64,000 bases of DNA, from assembly GCA_046155285.1 (NCBI GenBank), contig JBJXEA010000017.1, forward strand, positions 1 to 64,000, read 5' to 3'. The notes beneath the pieces were generated by a model, which was not told the DNA's origin, searched no databases, and saw only the letters and a program-made list of their open reading frames with translations. Every line of letters begins with the position of its first letter. Within the stretch, counting starts at the first letter, position 1. Positions 51,050 to 60,565 of the stretch are shown here, piece by piece. The DNA is from CAILHX01 sp046155285. Its GTDB lineage: Bacteria > Pseudomonadota > Gammaproteobacteria > Burkholderiales > Methylophilaceae. Both the position numbers and the translations under genes were made by a program.

Positions 51050-52108
51050 TCAACGACTTCTAGTAGACATTGAAAGCCCACTAAACCCCAACAAAATCTT
51101 GCGTATAGGCGCTGGCAGCGCAGCGTCTATCGCGTCTTCTTTATCCAGCCAAACCAATCCCGTTTGACGTACTTCCGGTAGCGTTTTCACCATCCGTAGC
51201 GGTTGCGGGGTGATGTGCAGGCGGAAGTGGGTGAAGGTATGGGTGACTTTGGGCAGGGCTGGCAATAACTCCGTTTCCAGTCCCAATTGACGTGCGGCTT
51301 GTTGCACGTCTTCGCCCACCGCCACTTCCGGCAAGCTCCACAAACCGCCCCAGATGCCGCTAGGTGGGCGTTTTTCCAGCAGAATTTCATTATTATTTAG
51401 CAATAACAACATCACTATTTCACGCTCAGGAATGACTTTGCGCGGTTTTGGGGTGGGGAGTTGGGACGTTCTATTTCCTTTTCTCGCAACACAGTTCTCA
51501 CGCACCGGACAATCGCCGCACTGGGGCTTGCTTCTGGTACATAGGGTCGCGCCTAAGTCCATCAGACCCTGGGTGTAGCTTTGGATATTATTTTTCGGCA
51601 GCAGACTTTCTGCCAACTCCCACAAGCGTTTTTCAACCACTGGCTGGCTCGGCCAGCCTTCTATGCCGAAACATCTCGCCAACACGCGCTTGACGTTGCC
51701 GTCGAGTATGGTTTGGGGTTGGCCGTAGGCAAACACGGCAATGGCGGAGGCGGTGGAGCGGCCTATGCCGGGGAGGGCGTTGATTTGCTCGTGGGTTTGC
51801 GGGAAAACTCCGCCATGTTGCTGCATGATGGCGAGTGCTGCGGCGTGTAGATTAAGCGCTCTGGAGTAATAACCTAGGCCGCTCCAATGGCGCAGCACTT
51901 CGTCTTCATCGGCTTGGGCTAGGCTGGCGACATCAGGAAAACGCGCCATGAAGCGCTGGTAATAGGGGATGACCGCGGCGACTTGGGTTTGTTGCAGCAT
52001 GATTTCTGACACCCAGATTCGGTAAGGGTCTTGGGTGTTTTGCCAAGGGAGAGTGTGGCGGCCGTGTTGCTGCTGCCAGTGGATGAGTTGCTGGGCGAAG
52101 GTGGTCAA
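51050..52108 (-). CDS. mutY: A/G-specific adenine glycosylase
   Basis: Removes adenine mispaired with 8-oxoguanine. The catalytic Glu is E35 in WVSEIMLQQTQV; the helix-hairpin-helix is NALPGIGRSTASAIAVFAYG, with the catalytic Asp in TILDGNVKRVLAR; the [4Fe-4S] cluster ligands are C-x6-C-x2-C-x5-C in CTRSKPQCGDCPVRENC. A C-terminal NUDIX-like domain recognises 8-oxoG. 352 residues, TTG start. Confidence 0.96.
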   Translation of the reverse strand: MTTFAQQLIHWQQQHGRHTLPWQNTQDPYRIWVSEIMLQQTQVAAVIPYYQRFMARFPDVASLAQADEDEVLRHWSGLGYYSRALNLHAAALAIMQQHGGVFPQTHEQINALPGIGRSTASAIAVFAYGQPQTILDGNVKRVLARCFGIEGWPSQPVVEKRLWELAESLLPKNNIQSYTQGLMDLGATLCTRSKPQCGDCPVRENCVARKGNRTSQLPTPKPRKVIPEREIVMLLLLNNNEILLEKRPPSGIWGGLWSLPEVAVGEDVQQAARQLGLETELLPALPKVTHTFTHFRLHITPQPLRMVKTLPEVRQTGLVWLDKEDAIDAALPAPIRKILLGFSGLSMSTRSR

Positions 52109-52146
52109 CGAATTCTTAACCTCTGATGGATGCCAATAATCACCAC

Positions 52147-52252
52147 CGTCATTCCCGTGTAGACGGGAATCCAGTCAAAACTCAACGGAGATAATAGTAT
52201 CGGTGTCATTTTTTTCTAACTGGACTGGATTCCCGCCTCCGCGGGAATGACG
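52147..52252. repeat. 105-bp paired-palindrome repeat, copy 3 (reversed)
   Basis: Arms begin CGTCATTCCCGTG and end CCGCGGGAATGACG, with ACTGGATTCCCGCC at the inner edge. The centre read on the minus strand contains ATCTCCGTTGAGTTTTGA, matching CACTCCGTTGAACATCGA of copy 1, so this copy is inserted in the opposite orientation. Located between ptsI and mutY. Confidence 0.88.
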
Positions 52253-52269
52253 AGCTCTCTTATGACGCT

Positions 52270-53994
52270 TTAGGCATTCAGTTTGGCTAACAACAACTCG
52301 GTTTTTTCTGGTTCGTTGCTCGCCAGAATCTTGCGTATCAAGGCCTCTTGCTTAGGCAATTCGGTATTCAACACTTGGCGTTTCACCGCCAGAATATGCG
52401 CCGGATGCATGGAAAATTGGCGTAGACCGAAACCCAGCAGCATCCTCGTCAAGCGCACATCACCGGCCATTTCGCCGCACACAGAAATCTCTTTTTTCGC
52501 CTTGTTAGCGGCGCGGATAGTCATTTCTACCAGTTGCAGCACCGCCGGATGCAGCGGGTTGTAAAGGTGCGCGACTTCGCCGTCGGTGCGATCAATCGCC
52601 AGCGTGTATTGGATGAGGTCGTTGGTGCCTATGGATAAAAAATCTAAGTGCTTGGCGAACAACTCTGCCCCCAGCGCGGCGGCGGGGATCTCTATCATGC
52701 CGCCCACTGGCACTTTGTTATCGAACGCGATTTTGTCATCCTTCAGGCTTTGTTTGGCGCGTTCTATGGCTTGCAGCGCTTGTTTTAGCTCGGTCAGATT
52801 GCACAGCATAGGGATGAGAATTTTCACCTTGCCGTAGTTGGAGGCACGCAAAATGGCACGCAAATGCGCGTGAAACATTTGCGGCTCTGCCAAGCACAAA
52901 CGAATTGCCCGCAAACCCAGCGCCGGATTGGTGACTGTGCGTTCGCTGTCTGGATTTACCTGCTTATCCGCGCCTATGTCCAGCGTGCGGATGGTGACGG
53001 GCATGCCTTTCATGGCATGGGCGACTTTGCGATAGGCCTCAAACTGCTCTTCCTCATCCGGCCAATCGCGGCGGTTCATGAACAGGAATTCGGTGCGATA
53101 TAGACCTATGCCGGTGGCTCCCGCAGCACGGGTTTGCACGATGTCTTGCGGAATTTCGATGTTGGCGTGCAACTCCACCGCTTCGCCATCTAGCGTCACG
53201 GCGGCGGTTTGCTTGATGCGCTTGAGTTTTTGTTGATCAATTTCCCATTGTTCTTGGCGCAAACGATATTCGGCCAGCGTATCTTTATCCGGCGCAACAA
53301 TCACCACGCCTTGCTGACCATCCACAATCAGCATTTCGCCGCCTTGGATTAGGTCGCGTGCATGGTTCAAGGCCACGATGGACGGGATATTCAGGCTACG
53401 TGCAAGAATCGCGGTGTGCGAAGTGACACCGCCTACATCGGTGACAAAAGCTGCGAATTGGTGTTGTTTGAATTGAATAGCATCGGCAGGCGACAGATCG
53501 TGCGCCACCAAAATCATACCGCTTTCCTGCTCGGCCAACGCTGCTTGATTGGGATGCCCCAGCAGTGCCTTGATGACGCGCTCGACGACCTGCACCACGT
53601 CAAATTTACGCTCGCGTAAATATACGTCTTCAATAGTTTCAAACTGCGCGACTAAGGTCTCCATCTGCTGCTTCAGCGCCCACTCAGAATTGCAGCGTTC
53701 GTCGCGGATGATGGCTTTAGGGACTTGCGAGAGCGCGGCATCTGACAGGATCATCAAGTGCGTATCCACAAACGCGCCCATCTCAGCCGGAGCGGTTTTA
53801 GGCAAGCTGCTACGTATCGCACTCAAATCATCACGCACCGTGGTAACGGCCTGTTCAAAGCGCTTGACTTCAGACTCAAGCATCTCTGGGCGCACTTCAT
53901 AGTGCGCCACTTCCAGCAGCGCGTGCGAAACCAAGTGGGCACGGCCTATGGCGATGCCTGCAGAAACGCCGACGCCGTGCATAGTAAAACTCAT
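52270..53994 (-). CDS. ptsI: PTS enzyme I
   Basis: Takes phosphate from PEP and passes it to HPr. The active His is in DVGGVTSHTAILARSL near residue 195; GIGLYRTEFLFMNR, PVTIRTLDIGADKQ and FFSIGTNDLIQYTLA-like SIGTNDLIQYTLAIDR mark the PEP-binding barrel. 574 residues, full length. Last gene of EIIA-ptsH-ptsI. Confidence 0.98.
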   Translation of the reverse strand: MSFTMHGVGVSAGIAIGRAHLVSHALLEVAHYEVRPEMLESEVKRFEQAVTTVRDDLSAIRSSLPKTAPAEMGAFVDTHLMILSDAALSQVPKAIIRDERCNSEWALKQQMETLVAQFETIEDVYLRERKFDVVQVVERVIKALLGHPNQAALAEQESGMILVAHDLSPADAIQFKQHQFAAFVTDVGGVTSHTAILARSLNIPSIVALNHARDLIQGGEMLIVDGQQGVVIVAPDKDTLAEYRLRQEQWEIDQQKLKRIKQTAAVTLDGEAVELHANIEIPQDIVQTRAAGATGIGLYRTEFLFMNRRDWPDEEEQFEAYRKVAHAMKGMPVTIRTLDIGADKQVNPDSERTVTNPALGLRAIRLCLAEPQMFHAHLRAILRASNYGKVKILIPMLCNLTELKQALQAIERAKQSLKDDKIAFDNKVPVGGMIEIPAAALGAELFAKHLDFLSIGTNDLIQYTLAIDRTDGEVAHLYNPLHPAVLQLVEMTIRAANKAKKEISVCGEMAGDVRLTRMLLGFGLRQFSMHPAHILAVKRQVLNTELPKQEALIRKILASNEPEKTELLLAKLNA

Positions 53995-54054
53995 GGAGTT
54001 TTACTCTTATAAAAGGTGAAGCTCATGGAGCGAAACCTCTATAAAGGGCAAAAT

Positions 54055-54324
54055 TCATTCACCTTCTCCAAAACGATCGTTCACCAGATGCAGCAATGCC
54101 GCCATCGCCTGCTCCTCGTCCTGACCTTCCACTTCAAAAGTAACCTTGCTGCCTTTACCTGCCGCCAGCATCATCACGCCCATGATGCTTTTCGCATTCA
54201 CGCGTCTAGCATTGCGTTCTATCCATATCTGGCTAAAAAACTGCGCGGCAATTTGGGTCAACTTAGTTGATGCGCGGGCGTGTAAGCCCAGTTTGTTGAT
54301 GATTTCCACTTCTTGTTTAATCAT
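54055..54324 (-). CDS. ptsH: Phosphocarrier protein HPr
   Basis: 89 residues from the ATG at 54324 (MIKQEVEIINKLGLHARAST). It has the PEP-dependent site H15 and the regulatory S46 (VNAKSIMGVMMLA), the target of the HPr kinase encoded at 55.6-56.5 kb. The frame extends to 54372, but H15/S46 numbering supports the later start, which overlaps the EIIA stop by eight bases. Confidence 0.97.
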   Translation of the reverse strand: MIKQEVEIINKLGLHARASTKLTQIAAQFFSQIWIERNARRVNAKSIMGVMMLAAGKGSKVTFEVEGQDEEQAMAALLHLVNDRFGEGE

Positions 54325-54727
54325 GACCCTGACACGCTTCCTCTGTAAAATGAATGACACCCGCGACCCCACCCGCTATGGCTTTTTCCACCACCACATC
54401 CAAGGCCAAATGCCGATAACTCAAGGCGCGGATGAGCATGGGTAGATTCACCCCCGCCACGCCTTCCACCACTCCCGGTTGCATCAAACGACATACGATG
54501 TTGCACGGTGTCGCGCCGTAAATATCCGACAGCACCAATACGCCAGCGCCTCTATCTAAGCTTTTTACCAAGCCTTGTGCCTGCGGCAGCATCACCACTG
54601 GGTCGTCTTCCATAGAGATGCCTAGCTGCTCCAGCAAAGGCGGTTTACTGCCCAGCACGTGGGTGACGCAATGCACTAGGCTGTCTCCCAATCCGCCGTG
54701 TGTGACTATCAATATGCCTATCATCAA
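54317..54727 (-). CDS. PTS EIIA component, mannose/fructose family
   Basis: ManX-type EIIA domain of 136 residues. The phosphorylatable His is H10 in ILIVTHGGLGDSLV; LVLSDIYGATPCNI is a conserved segment. No EIIB, EIIC or EIID accompanies it, so it probably has a regulatory role instead of sugar uptake. Between rapZ and ptsH, the usual betaproteobacterial order. Confidence 0.93.
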   Translation of the reverse strand: MMIGILIVTHGGLGDSLVHCVTHVLGSKPPLLEQLGISMEDDPVVMLPQAQGLVKSLDRGAGVLVLSDIYGATPCNIVCRLMQPGVVEGVAGVNLPMLIRALSYRHLALDVVVEKAIAGGVAGVIHFTEEACQGHD

Positions 54728-54733
54728 ATATCC

Positions 54734-55570
54734 TTATACCAAACCACGATGCCTGACCAATACTTGCTGACCTTGCGTGCGGAAATAGTCAGCCAGCCGT
54801 TCCACAAAATACACCGAGCGGTGTTGCCCGCCAGTGCAGCCTATGGCCACCGTCAAGTAGCTGCGGTTATCGCGCACAAAACACGGCAGCCATTTTTCGA
54901 TGTAATCGCGGATATCGGTCCACATTTCCATCACATTAGGTTCTTTTTCCAAAAACTTGATGACCGCAGCATCGCGTCCGGTCAATGGGCGTAACTTGTG
55001 GTCGTAATGCGGGTTGGGCAAACAGCGCACGTCGTACACCATGTCGGCATCCAGCGGGATGCCGTACTTGAAGCCAAATGACTCAACCAACAGCGCCAAG
55101 CCGCTATGATCCAGCGCCACAAAGTCCTTCACCCAAACACGTAGCGTGTTGGCGGATAGTTCGCTGGTATCCAGTCTATGCCCCATATCGCTCAACTCTG
55201 CTAACAATTCGCGTTCCAGATGGATACTCTCGGCTAAAGTGCGTGTGTCGTTTGAAAGCGGATGGCGGCGGCGTGTCTCGCTGAAGCGCTTCACCAAAGT
55301 TTCAGTATTGGAATCCAGAAACAACACAGAAACCTCAGTGTTGATGGTTTTGAGGTGTTCAATGTATTGCGGCAGGTCTTCTAATTGGGCGCTACGGGTG
55401 TCTATGCTCACCGCCGCCAAGTGATGGTTGGCGAGTTCAAGATGCGACACGACTTGGCCTAGAAGCGGCGCTGGAAGGTTATCTACACAGTAATAGCCGC
55501 TGTCTTCCAAGCCTTTCATCACGATGCTTTTGCCTGAGCCAGAAAGTCCAGTGACGATGACCAATTGCAT
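54734..55570 (-). CDS. rapZ: RNase adapter protein RapZ
   Basis: Nucleotide-binding protein that, in E. coli, directs RNase E to the GlmZ small RNA. Walker A is VTGLSGSGKSIVMKGLEDSG at the N-terminus; the C-terminal RNA-binding part has DVRCLPNPHYDHKLRPLTG and IGCTGGQHRSVYFVERL. 278 residues. Its ATG overlaps the hprK stop by one base. Confidence 0.97.
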   Translation of the reverse strand: MQLVIVTGLSGSGKSIVMKGLEDSGYYCVDNLPAPLLGQVVSHLELANHHLAAVSIDTRSAQLEDLPQYIEHLKTINTEVSVLFLDSNTETLVKRFSETRRRHPLSNDTRTLAESIHLERELLAELSDMGHRLDTSELSANTLRVWVKDFVALDHSGLALLVESFGFKYGIPLDADMVYDVRCLPNPHYDHKLRPLTGRDAAVIKFLEKEPNVMEMWTDIRDYIEKWLPCFVRDNRSYLTVAIGCTGGQHRSVYFVERLADYFRTQGQQVLVRHRGLV

Positions 55571-56517
55571 CAGACTTTACCTTGGCGACGAATTTCGCGC
55601 GTCTGCCGCTGCATGAATTGTTTGGAGCTATTCACCCCGCGCATCAGCAACACATGGTTACGCACCGCCACCTCCACCAACACCGCGATGTTGCGCCCAG
55701 CGGCGACCGGGATGGTGACTTTGGGCACTTTCACACCCAATATGCTTTCGCTCTGTGCTTTGATTTGCAGACGGTCTAGCTGTTGCGGGTCTTGTACGTC
55801 GGCCATTTTGAGCTGTACGATTAAATCCAGCGGCTTGGTAGGCTTCACCGCGTTATCGCCGAATAGCTCGCGGATATTCAAAATACCGAGGCCACGCACT
55901 TCCAAAAAATCCTCTAACAACTTCGGACAGCGCCCTTCTAGGCGGTCGGGAGAAATGCGGAAAAAATCCACAATATCGTCCGCCACCAGACGGTGACCGC
56001 GCGTCACTAATTCCAACGCCAACTCGCTCTTACCGATAGCGGCATCGCCTTTAATCAATACGCCAAAACCTTGCACTTCAAGAAATACACCGTGAAAGCT
56101 GGTAGATTCTGCCAGCGCTTGCACTAGATAATGGCTCAACAAATCCATTAAGTCTGGGCTGCGCATAGGCGAGGTGAATAAAGGGGTGTTTTTACTATCT
56201 GCTGCTTTGGTTAAAGCCTCTGGCACGACCTCGCCATTGGCCACTATCACTGCGGCCAAGTCGGTGGAATAAAGATTGGCGATGGCTTGTTTGATTGCAG
56301 GTGTTTCCAAGCCGCGCAAGTAATCCATCTCGGCACAGCCCAACACTTGTACGCGATTGGGATGCACAAAATTGAGGTGGCCAATCAGCGCCAGCGAAGG
56401 CTTGGTGACCGTCTCGCTGGTCAATAGCTTATCGCCACCGTTCAAGCCTGCCACCCAAGTAATACGTAGTCGGCGGCGGGTTTCGCGGTAAAGTTCGCTG
56501 ACGCTGATTTGTCCCAT
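55570..56517 (-). CDS. hprK: HPr kinase/phosphorylase
   Basis: Phosphorylates or dephosphorylates S46 of HPr. Walker A is GVLIKGDAAIGKSELALEL near residue 155, followed by VADDIVDF and the HprK signature EVRGLGILNIRELFGDNAVK. 315 residues. In Gram-negatives with incomplete PTS it links metabolism to regulation; ptsH with an intact S46 is encoded in the same cluster. Confidence 0.97.
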   Translation of the reverse strand: MGQISVSELYRETRRRLRITWVAGLNGGDKLLTSETVTKPSLALIGHLNFVHPNRVQVLGCAEMDYLRGLETPAIKQAIANLYSTDLAAVIVANGEVVPEALTKAADSKNTPLFTSPMRSPDLMDLLSHYLVQALAESTSFHGVFLEVQGFGVLIKGDAAIGKSELALELVTRGHRLVADDIVDFFRISPDRLEGRCPKLLEDFLEVRGLGILNIRELFGDNAVKPTKPLDLIVQLKMADVQDPQQLDRLQIKAQSESILGVKVPKVTIPVAAGRNIAVLVEVAVRNHVLLMRGVNSSKQFMQRQTREIRRQGKV

Positions 56518-56539
56518 ATTGGGTTGCCTAGATTCCCAA

Positions 56540-56866
56540 TTAGCCCACCGCTTGGTGCTTCACGCCGCCGTCGGCGCGATGATGGTCGGCAAATTTTTCT
56601 TTTACCTTCAGCACTTGTCTATCCAATTTATCGGCGAGCAAGTCAATCGCGCTGTACATATTCTCGTCGCTGCTTTCGGCGTGTAAATCGTTGCCGGGCA
56701 CGTGGATGGTGGCTTCGACCTTGTGCTTCAATTTTTCTACCGTGAGTGTGACTTTGACATCAATGACATGATCGAAATGATTGGTGAGGCGCTCCAGCTT
56801 GTTCTGCACGTATTCGCGCAACGCTGGGGTTATTTCAAGATGGTGTCCGGTCATGTGCAGATTCAT
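56540..56866 (-). CDS. hpf: Ribosome hibernation promoting factor, short form
   Basis: Binds the 30S A/P region and promotes 100S dimers in stationary phase. MNLHMTGHHLEITPALREYV, EATIHVPGNDLHAESSDENM, YSAIDLLADKLDRQVLKVKEK identify it. 108 residues, short HPF/YfiA type. It follows rpoN as in most proteobacteria. Confidence 0.95.
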   Translation of the reverse strand: MNLHMTGHHLEITPALREYVQNKLERLTNHFDHVIDVKVTLTVEKLKHKVEATIHVPGNDLHAESSDENMYSAIDLLADKLDRQVLKVKEKFADHHRADGGVKHQAVG

Positions 56867-56890
56867 TTTAATCTCCTAAAAATTACTACA

Positions 56891-58342
56891 TTACAAAGAC
56901 TTACGCTGACTCGCCGCAGGGATTTGCAAAGACTCACGGTACTTTGCAACGGTGCGGCGCGCTACTACTATGCCCTGCTCTGCCAGAATATCAGTGAGCT
57001 TGCTATCCGACAAAGGCTTTTGTGGTTTTTCCGCAGAAACCAGTTGTTTGATGAGCGCTCGGATGGCAGTTGCAGAACACACCCCTCCAGTTTCGGTCGC
57101 CACGTGGCTGCCGAAAAAGTATTTCAATTCATAAACACCACGCGGGGTGAGCATATACTTGCGCGTAGTGACCCGTGAAATAGTGGATTCATGTAACTCC
57201 AGCTCATCTGCAATCTCGCGCAAAACCAAGGGTCGCATCGCCACGTCGCCATGCTCAAAAAAACTGCGCTGCCTATCCACTATGGCCTGCGACACGCGCA
57301 GAATGGTGGTGAAACGCTGTTGGATGTTCTTGATAAACCACTTGGCTTCTTGCATTTGGCTGGAAAGATATTGCGCCGAGCTATCGCGGTTGCGCTTCAA
57401 AATATCGGCATACACGCGGTTGATACGCAGCTTGGGCACCGCGTCATTATTAAGACTGGCCAACCATAGGCCTTTGACCTTTTTCACCACCACTTCCGGC
57501 TGCACATAATGGTCGGCTTCTATGCTGGTGAAACCCGCGCCGGGACGAGGATCTAGGCGGGTAATCAACAACTGCGCGCCTCGCAGCGCATCGTCGTTAC
57601 ATGAAAATATCTTGCGTAGCCGGACAAAATCTCGCGCGGCCAACAACGGCAAATGTTCTTGCACAATAGCTAAGGCACATTCCAAGTACGGAGTATCGTC
57701 CGGCATGGCTTCTAGCTGCAATTGCAGGCATTCAGTCAGATTACGTGCGCCTATGCCCAACGGGTCTAAGTGCTGCACCAGTTTCAAGGCCGTCTGCAAC
57801 TCTAGTAAATCCACTTCTTGCTCTGGTGGCAGGTAGGGCAACATCTCTTCCAATGATTGATCCAAATAACCATCATCATCTATCGCATCCACCAGCATGC
57901 CCGCCAGCAATAGATCGCGCTCGGAGAGGTGCATCAAGCCTAGCTGCTCTAGTAAATGTTCGCGCAGCGTGACCGAGCTCGGTTCTTGGAAGCTGAAATC
58001 GTTGTCATCTTCGTTGTCGTGCGCGGTGCCGCTAGAGGCATGTTCCCAGCGACCGCTATCCAGCGCGTCAAAATCCTGATCACCTACCGACTCAGAGGCT
58101 GCTTCTGGTGCCTCTTGCTGCTCTGTGACAGGAGTTTCGCGCACTTCAGAAGCTGGTGTAGCAAGGTAATTCTCATTAGCGCTATCCTCTCCCAAACGCT
58201 CCAGCAAAGGATTTTCCAGCAGGATGGTGTCCAGCTCTTGGCTGAGTTCGATTGAGGAAAGCTGCAACAAACGGATAGATTGCTGCAATTGCGGCGTTAA
58301 GGTGAGATGTTGAGAAACTCTAAGTTGCAGTGTTTGCTTCAT
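56891..58342 (-). CDS. rpoN: RNA polymerase sigma54 factor
   Basis: Alternative sigma factor for -24/-12 promoters, dependent on ATPase activators. Region I begins MKQTLQLRVSQHLTLTPQLQ; an acidic region II follows; the helix-turn-helix ELELHESTISRVTTRKYM and the RpoN box ARRTVAKYRESLQIP are intact. 483 residues. Two consensus targets lie in this window, at 21922-21937 and 37381-37397. Confidence 0.98.
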   Translation of the reverse strand: MKQTLQLRVSQHLTLTPQLQQSIRLLQLSSIELSQELDTILLENPLLERLGEDSANENYLATPASEVRETPVTEQQEAPEAASESVGDQDFDALDSGRWEHASSGTAHDNEDDNDFSFQEPSSVTLREHLLEQLGLMHLSERDLLLAGMLVDAIDDDGYLDQSLEEMLPYLPPEQEVDLLELQTALKLVQHLDPLGIGARNLTECLQLQLEAMPDDTPYLECALAIVQEHLPLLAARDFVRLRKIFSCNDDALRGAQLLITRLDPRPGAGFTSIEADHYVQPEVVVKKVKGLWLASLNNDAVPKLRINRVYADILKRNRDSSAQYLSSQMQEAKWFIKNIQQRFTTILRVSQAIVDRQRSFFEHGDVAMRPLVLREIADELELHESTISRVTTRKYMLTPRGVYELKYFFGSHVATETGGVCSATAIRALIKQLVSAEKPQKPLSDSKLTDILAEQGIVVARRTVAKYRESLQIPAASQRKSL

Positions 58343-58345
58343 GAT

Positions 58346-59068
58346 TTACAAACGGAAATTTTTACCTAAATACACTTCACGCACGCTTTCGTTTTGGATA
58401 ATGTCACCTGGCCGCCCCGCCGCTAGCACGCGCCCCTCATTCACAATATAGGCACGGTCACAAATGCCCAAGGTTTCACGCACATTGTGATCTGTAATCA
58501 ACACACCTATGCCTTTTTCTTTCAGAAACTTGATGATTTTTTGAATATCTATCACCGCGATAGGATCAATCCCTGCGAATGGCTCGTCCAGCAAGATAAA
58601 GCGCGGGTTGCTGGCCAAACAGCGTGCAATTTCCACCCGCCGCCGCTCACCGCCAGAAAGGCTCACCGCAGGGCTATGGCGCAAGTGCGAAATATGCAAA
58701 TCCAGCAGCAAGGATTCTAGTTTTGACTCCATTTGCAAGGGTAACAAATGCTGCAACTCTAAGATTGCCAATACATTTTCCGCCACCGTCAGCTTGCGGA
58801 AAATAGACGGCTCTTGCGGCAGATACGACAACCCCATGCGCGAGCGTCTATGCACGGGCAAATGCCCCAGATCCACGCCATCCATAGTGATGCGCCCGCC
58901 ATCCAGCGGCACCAGACCCACCATCATGTAAAAGCTAGTGGTCTTGCCCGCGCCGTTTGGACCAAGCAGACCCACCACTTCACCGCTGGAGATACTGAGC
59001 GAAATGTCATGAACTACGGTACGCGCTTTGAAGCGCTTTTTCAGCCCCTCTACTTTAAGTTCGCTCAT
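58346..59068 (-). CDS. lptB: LPS export ABC ATPase LptB
   Basis: Powers LPS extraction from the inner membrane. Walker A GPNGAGKTTSFYMMVGL, signature SLSGGERRRVEIARC, Walker B FILLDEPFAGIDP and H-loop LITDHNVRETL. 240 residues. Followed by rpoN and preceded by lptA, whose stop it overlaps by four bases. Confidence 0.98.
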   Translation of the reverse strand: MSELKVEGLKKRFKARTVVHDISLSISSGEVVGLLGPNGAGKTTSFYMMVGLVPLDGGRITMDGVDLGHLPVHRRSRMGLSYLPQEPSIFRKLTVAENVLAILELQHLLPLQMESKLESLLLDLHISHLRHSPAVSLSGGERRRVEIARCLASNPRFILLDEPFAGIDPIAVIDIQKIIKFLKEKGIGVLITDHNVRETLGICDRAYIVNEGRVLAAGRPGDIIQNESVREVYLGKNFRL

Positions 59069-59625
59069 TCATCCGTCTTCGCTGCTACACCATCCACTGC
59101 TGGCGCTAAGGCCTTCTTCGGCTGAATCACTGCACGCACACGTCCCTTGGGAGCATTCGGCGTCGCCGTTTGCGAACCGCCTAGCACCTCAGCATATTCC
59201 GAACTCGCGTCATACATGATGTAATCGCCACGCACGATGTCTTCGCCGCGCTTCACCCAAGCTTTTTCGTAAATCTGCACCTTATCCATACGACCGTCGT
59301 ACTCGATACGCAGTCCGCTACCCTGAATATATTGCGATTTACCCTCCATTTTTTGCTTAAATGTAGTGGGGTTGCCAGTGGAGGTGCTGTGCTGAAAACC
59401 TTCGCTATCCTCACGCACGATAAGTTTGTCGGCATGAATCTCCAACGTGCCTTGGGTCAAAATCACGTTGCCGGTATAGATGCTAGTTTTTTTAGCATCA
59501 TTCACCGATAGGTTATCGGCCTCAATGTCTATCGGCTTCTCGCGGTCGGCCTTCTCTGCTTGTGCCAAACCACTGAACAGCACGATGACCAGCCACAGCG
59601 TCAGTTGTAATTTATGGGTTTTCAT
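59065..59625 (-). CDS. lptA: LPS transport periplasmic protein LptA
   Basis: Forms the periplasmic bridge for LPS. Signal peptide (about residues 1-23, ending AQA) then the OstA-fold: KPIDIEADNLSVNDAKKTSI, TQGTLEIHADKLIVREDSEG, VKRGEDIVRGDYIMYDASSE. 186 residues. Its start overlaps the lptC end by 14 bases. Confidence 0.96.
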   Translation of the reverse strand: MKTHKLQLTLWLVIVLFSGLAQAEKADREKPIDIEADNLSVNDAKKTSIYTGNVILTQGTLEIHADKLIVREDSEGFQHSTSTGNPTTFKQKMEGKSQYIQGSGLRIEYDGRMDKVQIYEKAWVKRGEDIVRGDYIMYDASSEYAEVLGGSQTATPNAPKGRVRAVIQPKKALAPAVDGVAAKTDE

Positions 59626-60547
59626 AATGTCTCCGGATTTTTTCCTTACTTTTCTTTGCTTGAGGGGGCTTGGGCTTGCTGGGCTTGGCCTGAGTGTCTT
59701 TCTTTGCTTTTGATTTCTTGTTAAGTGATTTATTTTTAGGCTTGGGAGGTTTCACTTCCTGCGTTGCTGGTGCTGCTGGCACTTGCAATGGCGCATCCAT
59801 CTCCAACATGTTCACCGGGTTCGCTTTTACCGGATCGGCCTTAACAGGCATCACCGCTTTTACCGCTGGCGGCACAATCAAACTATCCAATTGCGGCCGC
59901 ACCACTGAGCTAGGCATTATGCGCGGTTTCGAGCCTGCCACTTGCTCTATGCTCAACGCCTTGCTTGGCGGCGCATTGGGGCGTTCATAATGCACTTTGA
60001 CGTGACGCTGCAAATTCAACACGCCCTGTTTCTTATAAAACTGCATGGCGTTCGCATGAATCACCGTGCGCGGCTCTTGCAATATGGTCACTGGCCTATC
60101 GGTTTGCGCTAAATCCTGATCCGGAATAATGTGCAGATAATCCGTGACCAGCGTCATCTCAGCCTTACGTTGCGTTGCCGCACGTACCACTTTCACATTA
60201 TCCATAAAATACACGTTTTCGCCATTGGCAGACACCTGCCCCCTATCCGCCAGAATCTGCGTCGTTGGCTTTTTCAAGCTGTACATACTAAAGCGTGGCT
60301 TGGTCAAATCCGTACTATCGTCATCTGGGTAATGACGCATTTCCGTGCCTTCCAGCCTGTATCGCGGATTACCAAAACCGTTGGTACGCAAGGTCGAAAA
60401 ATTATTCACGATGTAGTCAGGATCATGGCGATTGCTGCCATCGCGCTTGGCCGCAAGCGGCTCTGCTATTTTATCTATCCAAAACGTCAGCGCCGTTAGC
60501 AAGGCCAATAACATCAACCCAAACCAAATAGCAGGAAGCCCTTTCAT
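59612..60547 (-). CDS. lptC: LPS export protein LptC with Lys/Pro-rich C-terminal extension
   Basis: Inner-membrane bitopic protein passing LPS from LptBFG to LptA. An N-terminal helix (AIWFGLMLLALLTALTFWI) and the LptC fold (DPDYIVNNFSTLRTNGFGNP, MYSLKKPTTQILADRGQVSA) occupy about 195 residues. A further ~115 residues, rich in Pro, Lys, Ala and Val and ending in repeated lysine clusters, are absent from E. coli LptC (191 residues). The extension runs into the lptA start, so it is in a real overlapping frame. Confidence 0.93.
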   Translation of the reverse strand: MKGLPAIWFGLMLLALLTALTFWIDKIAEPLAAKRDGSNRHDPDYIVNNFSTLRTNGFGNPRYRLEGTEMRHYPDDDSTDLTKPRFSMYSLKKPTTQILADRGQVSANGENVYFMDNVKVVRAATQRKAEMTLVTDYLHIIPDQDLAQTDRPVTILQEPRTVIHANAMQFYKKQGVLNLQRHVKVHYERPNAPPSKALSIEQVAGSKPRIMPSSVVRPQLDSLIVPPAVKAVMPVKADPVKANPVNMLEMDAPLQVPAAPATQEVKPPKPKNKSLNKKSKAKKDTQAKPSKPKPPQAKKSKEKIRRHYENP

Positions 60548-60565
60548 CGTTAAAGGCTCATCAGA

